Position numbers and translations under genes: made by a program. 64,000 bases of DNA, taken from positions 21,001 to 85,000 of the forward strand of contig JAVXUO010003093.1 of NCBI GenBank assembly GCA_033065855.1, written 5' to 3'. This document shows, piece by piece, positions 55,122-64,000 of this stretch. The notes under the pieces were generated by a model. That model saw only the letters and a program-made list of their open reading frames with translations, did not search any database and had not been told where the DNA came from. Each line of letters opens with the position of its first letter. Position 1 is the first letter of the stretch. The DNA is from Escallonia rubra (lineage: Eukaryota; Streptophyta; Magnoliopsida; Escalloniales; Escalloniaceae).

Positions 55122-57425
55122 TTATAAGAAACTTAAATAAACTGTAACATAATTTTTCTACTAAATCTCATATGTTATTTTTGTTTTCTAGATACATGAT
55201 TTTTTTATTTTTTTATGAGAGTTAGTTTAAGAACAAAACTGGGAAAATTGAATCCTAATAAATTAGTACATTTAGAGCTTTAGAATTAATTTTCACATTA
55301 TATAAGGCTTCATAATATAGCCCTCATATAGTTTTTGTAAAATTAAAGAAACTTAAAAACAATAATATTTGCATACCTTTAGAGATACTAATATGTGGAG
55401 TATATAGCTTTAAATCCTTTTTAACTACAAGATTTACGACTAAGTTTTATCATTACTGCAATTTCAATTAACAATATTTATTGGTCATGTGGTCCAATCC
55501 AAAAAATACAATAAACTTTTGTATTTTATCAAAAGATTCAAAAAGCTATATATCATATTGATAAACCTTTAGATTCATTAGTATAAGCATATACTAAAAT
55601 AAAATAATTATGAATCAAGTGTTACATTATTTTTATTGTTCCAATCTCAATTGTAACATCATTTTTTTTCTCTTTTAACGTCATTTTTATTTTGTAGATA
55701 TATAAATTTTTATATTTATACTAGAGAGTAGTTTTAAGGATATAGTAGTTAAAGTTAAGTCATAATATGCTAGAGTTTCAAAATGCTTAGAATTAGTTTT
55801 TCAATTATATAAATTTTATTTATATGGAAATTAACTTATCAAGAACTAAGGACCACATTCAATAAAATATTTGAGACCTTTAGAGACACTTATAATGTTT
55901 ATCATTTTATTTCACATTGAAAACATAATCTGATAACATATCATATTTTTGCATCTTAAAGGTTTTAAATTTTCTCAAATATAATAATTAAGAATACTTT
56001 GATTTAATTGCCCCTTTTTTTTTTCTAATACATGTGTAATTTCTTTTCAAAATCTCATTTATGCTTTTATAGCTACTTGTCGATCGTACGGTCTTATCAG
56101 ACCAAATAATTGTCCTATAATTTGATTAATGATTTTATATATTATATAGATAATTTTTTGGAATGATTATGTTATGTGTGAATACATATACATTTTAGTA
56201 AAATATAGTAAATTTAAATTAATTGTAACACAAAAGTTTTGCTCTAAATATCATATGTTATTTCTATTTTCCAAATACATGATTTCTTATCTTCTTATGA
56301 AAGAGTTAGTTTTAAGAACATGACAGTCAAAATCAAATCCTTAAATATTAGCATATTGAGAGTTTTGGAAGTATAAAAATTAAATAAACTTAAAAATATG
56401 GGTCAGATACAAAATAATATTTGCATACCCTTGGATATACCCTGGCATGTTTAGTATATAACTTTAAATCCTTTCCAACTATCCGATATACGAATAAACT
56501 TTGCCGTTATTGTAATTTTAGTTAATAATAATTATGCGATCATTTGGTTGTCATATGGTCTCACCCAAAAAAAATTACGTCAAATTTTTTATTGTACCAA
56601 AAGGTTTCTAAAAGCTATATATTATATATTGGTAAATCGTTACATCAATCAAGGTAAGCTTATATTATTGTTAGCATATATTAAAATAAAATAAATGTGA
56701 ATCAATTTTTGCATTACTTTTATTGTTTCAATCTCAATTGTAACATAATTTTCTTCTCTCTTCTAAGTCTAATATGTTATTTTCATTTTGTAGATATATG
56801 AGGTTTTATGTTCATATTAGAGAGTGGCTTTAAGAATATAATAGTTAAAATTAAGTCATAATAAATTAATTCATTAATCAGTTTAAGTTTCATAATGCTT
56901 AAAATTAGTTTTTTAAATATATAAAGCTTACTAATACAAAAATTAACCTATCAAGAAATAAGAACCGCACTCAAGATAATATTTGAGTCCTTTAGAGACA
57001 CTTATAATTTTTTAAATTTATTGCACATTGAAAATATGATATGATGACATTTCATATTTTGCATCTTAAAGGTTTGAAATGTTCTCAAATATAGTAATTA
57101 AGAATAATTTTATTTTATTGCCCCCTTTTCTTCTAGAACGTTTGTGATTTCTTTTCAAAATTTCATTTATACTTATATAGCCACACTGTTGATTGTGCTA
57201 TCTTATCAAAGCAAATAATTATCCTATAATTAAATTATAGATTTTGTATATTATATAGATAATTTCTTTCAATGATTATGTTATGTGTAAATATATATAC
57301 ATTTAATCAATCACAATAAACTAAAATTTATTGTAACATAAATTTTTGTTCTAAATCTCATATGTTATTTTTATTTTCTAGATACATGATTGTTTATCTT
57401 CGTATTAGAGAGTTAGTTTTATAAA

Positions 57426-58498
57426 GAGTTAATTACGCGGTTGACCACTGTATTATTAGGCAAATTTTACTTTAACCACTGAACTTTGATTTGTGTCAAA
57501 GTGACCATTGGACTCTTTAATTTATTCAATTAAGTCATTCCGTTAGGTTCAGTTAACAAAAAATCTGTTAAGTGTCCATGTGCGAGGCACATGTGGGGGC
57601 AAAATTGTCAAAACATAAAAACTCAATTTTTTTTATATTACTTCTTTTCTTATTTTTATCCTTTTTCTACTTTTCTTTTTCTTTTTCTTCTCCTATTCTT
57701 CTTCCTCCATCTCAACCACCTGTCACGTACTTCACAAGTACGGCCATACCCCACCATCAGTTCTATTGCCCATCGTGATCATCGTCTATCAAAGTTATCC
57801 AGCGGAAAGCACCGTGGGTCTCGCTCCCGCCCTCCACGATGTTAGTTAATTTTTGGATTTGGATGGATAGTAATGCGGCAGTCACGCCGATGGAAAGCTG
57901 GTATGGCGGTTTGTGGCTTCCGATTGCGCCGATGTAGAGCTGCCATGGTGGTTTTGTGGCGTCCGATTGCGCCGATGGATTGTTTCCTTTTCAAATCATT
58001 TTTTTTAAAGTTCCAGATCTGTGGTGTTAATGGGTTAGTTTTTTGGTGGTAGTGGTGGACTGTATTGGTGGCGGTTGTGAGTTTAATGGTGGAGGACAGA
58101 AGGTGGTCGTGGGTATGGCGGTGGTTGTGCTTGGTGGTGGTCGTGGGTATGGCGGTGGTTGCGCTTGGTGGTGGTGTTGGGTTGGTGTCGCGGTTACGCT
58201 TGGTGGTAGAGCGGTGGCTGGGCTCGGTGGTGATGATGCTTGGTTGAGGTCAAAGACATCGAAAGAGAGAGAAGAATGAAGAAGAAGAAGAAGAGGAGGA
58301 GGAAGAAAAATAAGAATACAGACTGACGGATTTGCCCCTAAATTAAATGATTTAACGGACATTTTGTTAACTGAACCTAACGGAATGACTTAATTGAACA
58401 AATTAAAGAGTCCAATGGTCACTTTGATACAAATCAAAGTTCAGTGGTCAAAGTGAATTTTGCCTAATAGTACAGTGGTCAACCGCGTAATTAACTCT
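57426..58498. mobile_element. Long-TIR element (Pack-MULE-like), 1073 bp, with captured GC-rich interior
   Basis: The ends are inverted repeats of about 140-150 bp with few mismatches (left GAGTTAATTACGCGGTTGAC, right GTCAACCGCGTAATTAACTC), further matched through 'caaagtgaccattggactct' and 'ccgttaggttcagttaac'. The direct repeat TTTATAAA flanks it (57418-57425, 58499-58506). Long TIRs suggest Mutator-like; the 8-bp duplication is one short of the usual 9. The interior 57700-58310 is much richer in G+C and in 'ggtggtggtcgtgggtatgg' repeats than the host array, as expected for captured gene sequence, but no intact frame or recognisable product is seen. Confidence 0.8.
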
Positions 58499-59305
58499 TT
58501 TATAAACATGATAGTCAAATTCAAATCCCAAAAATTAGAATATTTAGAGATTTAGAAGCAAAATTAAATAAACTTAAAAGATAAGGGTCACATTTTAACT
58601 AATATTTGCATACCTTTATATATACCGACGTGTTTACCATATAGTTTTAAATCATTTTCAAAAATCACATTTACAGATAAGCTTTACCATCATTGTAATT
58701 TTACTTAATATATAGTCATTTGTTGGTCGTATGGTTTCAACCTAAAAAAAAGGGGTCAAATTTTTTATTATACCAAAAGAATTCTAAGGATGAATTAATT
58801 GTTACATCATTTTTATTGTTTCAATTTCAATTGTAACATCATTTATTTTCTTTTTTAATTCTAATATTTTATTTTTGTTTTTTAGATATATGAATTTGTA
58901 TATTCATATTTGAAAGTGGTTTTATGGATACAGTAGCTAAAATTAAGTCCTACTAAGTTAATTCATTAATTAAATTAGAGTTTCAGAGTTTCAGAATGTT
59001 AGACTTAGTTTTTCAACTAAACAATGCTTACTAATAGGAGAAATTAACTTATGAATAAATAAGGACCTTATTCAAGATATTTTATTTTTATTTTTTTAAA
59101 TATATCAATTTTTATATTCCTCGTGGAGAGTGAATTTGAGGATACAATACTCAAAATTAAGTCCTAATATGTTAATATATTAATTAGTTAGAGTTTCAAA
59201 ATATTTAGAATTATTTTTTCAATCATACAAGGCTTACTAATATAGAAATTAACATATGAAGAAATAAGGACCCTATGCAAGATAGTAGTTCAGACCTTTA
59301 GTGAC

Positions 59306-59389
59306 ACGATGGCGGGGATGGGGACAGTGGCGGTGGACGGAAGACGGACGATGGGGGTGGACGGAGGACGGGGGATGGCGCCGGTAGAA

Positions 59390-59431
<42 letters not shown>

Positions 59432-59819
59432 GCGGGGAGAAGAGAGAAGAAATCAGAATTAAAAGTCAGAACTTTTAGCGACGGAAACACACCGTCACTA
59501 AAAGTCATTTTTAAAAATTTTGAAATGACTTTTAGCAACGGAAATTGTTCCATCGCCAAAACCCTGTCGTTAAATTTTTTAAAAAAAAACTTTAAAATAT
59601 TTGATCAAGAATATAAAATTAAAAAAAATTAGAGCGACATATATTCTGTCTGTAAAGGTCCATCACTAAAAATGTTTACTAACGGATAGTTTCCGTCGGT
59701 AAAAACCTTTACTTACAGATCTTTAATGACGGCTATGTCCGTCGCTAAAAGTACATTTTAGCGACGGATTATTGTCCATCGCTAAAAATCCGTCGCTACA
59801 GACTGTTTTTCTTGTTGTG
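59306..59819. mobile_element. CACTA-like transposon right end
   Basis: The right terminus on the minus strand reads CACAACAAGAAAAACAG, close to the plant CACTA end CACTACAAGAAAA. Inside, 59470-59810 holds about a dozen subterminal motifs of the type TTTAGCGACGG or CCGTCGCTAAAA in both orientations, typical of CACTA elements. (AG)n lies at 59394-59428. The left end is not found: GC-rich sequence starts abruptly at 59306, at the end of the 1.1-kb array, so the element is probably truncated. The frame at 59309-59632 is not credible. Confidence 0.6.
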
Positions 59820-60034
59820 AAAATTTTTGCTTGAGATTGAATTCGTCACTGTTAGCAACCAATGTCTATCGTCAACAATGACTCTAAGCTTATTGCAGAT
59901 AATTAAGTGATCTCCACTCTACCAAAAGGTCTGTACAGTCCGAGAAAGGTGACGTTGCTAGAGAGATACTTGCTAGGATGTTTTTATGAGCCTCGTGATT
60001 GACTCTTCAAGCTTCTCGTAAGGGAAGCATTTAG
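59820..60034. repeat. Upstream block of EF-hand array (copy 3), start
   Basis: 'aatttttgcttgagattgaa' and 'gtcactgttagcaacc' match 50738-50790, and 59935-60030 matches 50910-51010. No gene. Confidence 0.7.
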
Positions 60035-60993
60035 GTAGCGTTTGAAATCACTTCCAATTTTGATTTTCTGTTTTTCAAAAAAACTAAAACCATATTAGTT
60101 TTTATTTTTTACAAAAACAAATGGATGTTTGATTACCCATTTTTTCTTTTGTGTTTTTTTCTTTTGGGTGTTTGATTACCTAATTTTTATTTTGAGTTTT
60201 TTCTTTGGTGATGGTTTTTGCGGCGACGATGGTGGGGCGTGGAAGTGGCCGGCAACGGTCACTGGCGGTCGTTTAAAAAAAAACAAAAACTGAAAATTCA
60301 AAACTTCTAAATTTGAGTTTTCAAAAACAGTCATGTTTTAGAAACAAGTTTTCAAAATTGAAAAAAAAAAAACCAAAACGGGCTCTGTTTGACAACACTT
60401 TTTTTTTTCAGTTTCAAAAAAATTAAATTTAAGAGCAGCTTCATTTTATTTTTTTTTACAAAAACAAGTGGGTGTTTGATAACCCAGTTTTTATTTTGAG
60501 TTTTTTTTGTTTTTGTTTTGGTGTTTGATAACCCTTTTTTTATTTTGAGTTTTTTTTTTTGAGTTTTTTTTTTTTTTGTGCAGTGGCTGGTGGCCGGAGT
60601 TGGCCGCCGGCAACCGTCGGTGGTGGTGGCCGGAGGTGGCCGCTGGCCGGCGATGGTTGCGGGAGGTAACTGCCGGCGGTAGTGGCCGGAGTTGGCCACG
60701 GGCAACCGCCAGAGGTGGCTGCCGGCGGTGGGCGATGACTGCTGGCGGTGGGGGGGTGGTTGTGGTGGTCTAAAAAAAAAAACCAAAACTCAAAAAAAAT
60801 ACTCATTTTTGGAGTTTGTTTTTATTCTTCAGTTTAAAAACTGGTTTTTTAAATTGAAAAAAAAAATGGTTACCAAACGCGACTTTTTTTTCAATTTTCA
60901 AAACTAGAAAAAAAAGCTGTGTCAAACAGAGCCATGTCAAATGTATTTTTTCTTTCAGTTTTAAAACAGAAAATAAGATGAAATCAAACAGAG
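60035..60993. mobile_element. Nested MITE pair with GC-rich core
   Basis: The outer ends are related inversely ('gcgtttgaaatcacttcc...ttttctgttt' left; 'aaacagaaaataagatgaaa-tcaaacagaggc' right). Inside, GGCTCTGTTTGACA (60381-60394) and TGTCAAACAGAGCC (60920-60933) are perfect 14-bp inverted repeats bounding an inner 553-bp element. The inner core (60590-60760) is a GC-rich array of GGTGGCCGGAGTTGGC-like units. The block homologous to this place at 51010 has no insert. Frames at 60352-60806 are repeat artefacts. Confidence 0.65.
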
Positions 60994-61915
60994 GCTTATT
61001 CTATAGGTAACCACAGTTGATATAGATGTGCGGCCAAATTTGTGCCCGTTACAACGAGACGACTTGGCATTGACTTAGCTTAGGTCTTTCGAAAGTTGGA
61101 GAGCATAGAGGACAAACAACAGCTATAATATCTTGGTTCTTATAGGATATGTCCGTATTAAATGACCACACATTTCTTGGTTATTTGGGTGTCAAAACCG
61201 ATGGTCTGTCCTTATTAAGTGGCTATAGGTAAGCCTGTAGCCCCCGTTTTGGTTCCTATAGGACATTCACATATTTTAGGTACTTCACATCTCTATTCAC
61301 ACATTTGCACTTACAATGTTTTAAAAGACTTGCGAATTTGTAATGAATGCAATGTTAATCTATAGTAGCACACCGACTAACAGGTGGGATTTAGCCGACC
61401 TATAATTTCTTCATGCAAACTCCGACATAAATTATGAGCAACGAAAAATCGTTGTTAATAGTTTATAATTGGAGTTTAGTGGCACTTGGTGGCATGATAG
61501 TGTGACCAGAAGTGCTACTCAAAGTGTCACCAATGAATTTGGCCGTGATATTATGGATTAAAACTTTCCCTAATGAACTAATTTTTCCCCCCCATATCAA
61601 TCACATTGCAAAACACAAGTTCTATTTCAAATGGCATTTCTTTTCTTCTTCTTCTTCTTCTTTTTTTTTTTTTTTTGGTGTTTTTAACAACCATAGATGA
61701 GTAGGTTAGCAAATCCAAATCTCGTTGTTAAAGTTACAATTTTTTTGCTGCAGATCGAATTTGTCACCAATAACTACCTTTAACGACGACCCGACTCTTT
61801 AGGCGAATAACTACAGATGATCCCCATCCATGAAAATGAGTGGAGACAATAGCTCCACTCATCGTTTTACACAACTTTGCTTTGGGTTTTACAGTTAAAA
61901 CCGGCTGCTTGTTTT
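60994..61915. repeat. Upstream block of EF-hand array (copy 3), continuation
   Basis: It is colinear with 51025-52250: 'gatatagatgtgcggcc', 'tagcacaccgactaacaggt', 'gaatttggccgtgatatta', then (TTC)n/T-rich at 61640-61676, then 'ttaggcgaataactacagat'. No gene. Confidence 0.75.
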
Positions 61916-61922
61916 TATAAAG
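61916..61922 (+). promoter_or_regulatory. Candidate TATA box of truncated EF-hand gene
   Basis: TATAAAG lies 55 bases upstream of ATG 61977. It is at the same position as TATTAAG in the intact copy (46392). Confidence 0.5.
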
Positions 61923-61976
61923 AGACCATAGCTGAGTCCACACCGACACCTCTATCCCACCAATCCTTTGGCATCC

Positions 61977-62246
61977 ATGGAGCAGCTGCAACGCATCGCT
62001 AAGGCTCATCACCAGGCTGCATCAGATGAGGTTCAGCAGCGGGCTCGCGAAGTCTTTAGCGACATGGACCGTGACGGAGATGGTAAGATAGACAAGCATG
62101 AGTTCCAGATGTTTATGTCGACAGAAGAGGGTTACTCTTGCATGGGCAACCCTCACTTCTTCGATCTACTCGACACGGATAGAGATAAGACCTTGGATTT
62201 TGCTGAAGTCATGACACTGCTCTATCTCTCTATCTTAAAAGTGTAA
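61977..62246 (+). CDS. Truncated EF-hand protein (copy 3), 89 aa
   Basis: ATG 61977 (MEQLQRIAKAHH) is the counterpart of ATG 46453; the TTG nine bases upstream is not a credible plant start. Both EF loops are present: DRDGDGKIDKHE (canonical) and DTDRDKTLDFAE. One extra codon occurs between them compared with the intact gene (MSTEEGYS). After TLLYLSILKV a stop follows. Homology with exon 1 breaks at about 62242 ('taaaagtg'), so the ZZ finger, linker and tail are lost. It could still yield a small calmodulin-like calcium binder with a good TATA box, or it may be a pseudogene. It looks less decayed than copy 2. Confidence 0.55.
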   Translation: MEQLQRIAKAHHQAASDEVQQRAREVFSDMDRDGDGKIDKHEFQMFMSTEEGYSCMGNPHFFDLLDTDRDKTLDFAEVMTLLYLSILKV

Positions 62247-64000
62247 CACGTTTAACCATGTTTTTACACATTTTCATGACCAAAATACCCTCTGAGATAC
62301 TCCATATTACAAAATGCCTCGGCTTCTTTCAAAACCGACACAAAAACACAGTTGCTCGCTCACAACAACTACAATGGTTGCAATGATAGGAATACAAAAC
62401 TAACTGCCCCTTTCCTCCCCAACCGTCACTCGTCCTCCGATAACTTTTTGTGCAGCAATAAGAACTTGATGGAGTTTACAGTCCTCACATTAACATGAGG
62501 AAGAACTTCATCCGCATAACAATGCCTCACCAGGAACATGCCTCTTATTCTACGCAAGAGGTCGCCCCAAACGGCGAATCCGACGTCAACCTTTCGACGA
62601 CCACCAAAATTGCATCTCAAAATCTTGATGAAATTTTGCATTTCGGCTTTCTGGCGAAGAGAAACTTCCGCTCTAGATACTGCCGTTATGCCGACTTTGA
62701 ATTTAATTGGACCAAATACATGTAATTTGCTTTCATCTATTGTCCGCTATCCATGCCTTTGAACATCTTATCTTACTCCACGCCTTTGCTCATCTTATCC
62801 CATGGATGCATTGCTTCATGATCTCTTGGTTTTACTGTTTCATACACGAGGTGTTTGAATGTATGCACTACAGCTCACCGTTACTTTGCACTTCTGCACA
62901 TCAGATGTTTGTCGAATTGCTTCCATCCTCCTCATTCGTGGGTTGCTCTTCAAACTAAATAATCAACTAACACTCGTATCAACTTTTTGTGTAGTAGTGA
63001 TCACTTTGCTCTCAAATGCTTGACCAACCTTAATCATCCCTTGGCCATTGTAGGACTGTGTGTACATAAAAATATGTCTTTATCTCTCTTGTCATTGCTG
63101 GTCATTAACTGTAAACACTCATCTCTTCTCTGTTGCATTTTTTGGCCTCAAAACCAAATTCATATGCACACACACACACACACACACACACAAAAACACT
63201 GCCCCTAGACATGCATGCTCACTCACATACTCTTTTTGTTATTCTTATGGATTTTATTGTGTGGCGTTGTTTGAGGTTCTTTACTTTTCCTCACTTTAAA
63301 ATGGGGGTCTCTTTAGTGCTTGCTGGTATGTACTTTCTATATCACCTCTTTGTACACAGCTATTTTAGTGTTATAGCGAACAAGCATTTGATGAAAATAG
63401 TCAATTTTCATATTCATTCATGTGTTGCTTTTATTGGTTTATGTATTTTTAGATGATTGAGTTGAGGAGAAGGTGGGTATTGCAAATAGATTTGGCACCC
63501 ATTCCATGGTTTGGGCGAGTTAATGCATGGCGTCCCCAAGAAATAAGAAAACTAAATATGTGTAGAGAATAGCCGACTTATCAATTATTTTGGTTCACTA
63601 TGTTTGCAATTTTGAGAAAGTCAATTTTGGTTCATGATGTTTCAGAATTTAATAAAGCCTAGAGATTAGTTTATTGTAATAGAAAATATTATCTGCAAGG
63701 ACTGAAGCTTGATTATTTCATAAAGCCTAGGGATTAGTTTATACATTCAAAACAAAATTCGTAAAGATATCAAGCTTTTATTTTCCTTCATTCCTTTAAT
63801 GTATGTGAAGTCTAGAAATAATCATGTACTTTTGGAGTTTGTTTATATTTCTATTGAGATGGAAATCTGTCATGTAGTCATCTCAAATTTGAAGTTAAGT
63901 ACTTTCTCTTATGTGTTAACTATGTTCAAATATGTTTGTCATCATATGTTTGAATAATAGTAGTTTATTAGGTATCAATTATGGCATGATGTTTTTTCAA
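62243..64000. other. Sequence replacing the rest of EF-hand copy 3; unassigned
   Basis: It starts 'taacacgtttaaccatg' directly at the homology break. The segment to about 62720 is richer in G+C than its surroundings and has overlapping frames on both strands (minus 62641-62426, containing QNFIKILRCNFGGRRKVDV; plus 62538-62762), none recognised. 62720-63460 is T-rich with a (CA)n run at 63163-63190. 63460-64000 is AT-rich spacer. A phrase 'tctctatcttaaaagtg' at the break resembles the TC start of plant Helitrons, but no CTRR end with hairpin was found. Confidence 0.3.

Larger units (their letters stand above)
54700..59305. repeat. Tandem array of about 1.1-kb AT-rich units (three copies)
   Basis: The anchor 'catcttaaaggttttraa' occurs at 54831, 55952 and 57062, spacings of 1121 and 1110 bp. 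A second anchor, 'gtgatttcttttcaaaatctc', occurs at about 54913, 56035 and 57143. Other phrases recur in the same order ('gattatgttatgtgtraata', 'agatatatgaattttatatt', 'aagaaataaggaccacattc'). After removal of the long-TIR insertion at 57426-58498 the third unit is also about 1.1 kb. Its end holds a further ~190-bp duplication (58880-59085 and 59090-59300). The units have diverged by small indels. No reading frame is conserved among them. Confidence 0.8.

Noticed and set aside
54700..59305. Centromeric satellite
   Set aside because: Only three diverged 1.1-kb units and no short monomer array; position and length give no support.

Overview
This is nuclear DNA from a flowering plant, probably a eudicot. 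It is AT-rich, its one intact gene has GT-AG introns, and it carries plant-type LTR retrotransposons, a plant LINE, hAT elements with 8-bp target duplications, long-TIR elements, MITEs and many (AT)n/(CA)n microsatellites. I see no bacterial-style operon, CRISPR array, rRNA or tRNA gene. All boundaries, motifs and alignments were read by eye, so coordinates may be off by a few bases where no target-site duplication (TSD) fixes them.

Left part (1-30.7 kb): nested transposons. A minus-oriented chromovirus-type LTR (1-2739) has landed in the first LTR of an old plus-oriented element R1 (LTR remnants 2740-3867 and 14046-15110). Between the R1 LTRs lie a minus-strand Tat/Ogre-like gag fragment, a 4.64-kb hAT element inserted into that gag (4979-9621, 8-bp TSD, decayed BED-hAT transposase), a truncated minus-strand chromovirus pol (10.69-12.91 kb) and a 124-bp degenerate tandem array. 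After a hairpin-rich inverted-repeat element (15.33-15.99 kb) comes a second minus-strand Tat-like element (about 18.0-29.25 kb). Its integrase is split by a chromovirus-family solo LTR (18681-26555, 5-bp TSD), which is itself interrupted by a full-length Ty1/copia element (20850-25694, 5-bp TSD, 371/363-bp LTRs).

Middle part (30.7-45.8 kb): two hAT-like non-autonomous elements, a long-TIR Mutator-like element (36334-37793), retroposed fragments, and a nearly full-length but broken L1-type LINE on the minus strand (about 40203-45775).

Right part (34.3-64 kb): a decayed local array of an EF-hand/ZZ-zinc-finger gene. One copy appears intact (three exons, 46453-48769, 292 aa). The others are a terminal exon only (35408-35494), an internally deleted fragment (52265-52539) and a truncated 5' part (61977-62246). 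Upstream and downstream blocks are duplicated with the gene, which lets empty and filled sites of later insertions be compared inside the window. Between the last two copies lies an array of about three 1.1-kb AT-rich units (54.7-59.3 kb), interrupted by a long-TIR element carrying captured GC-rich sequence (57426-58498).

No operon-like or defence-like gene system is visible. The notable content is the diverging EF-hand/ZZ array, the transposon stratigraphy, captured or antisense sequence inside transposons, and the unexplained 1.1-kb satellite.
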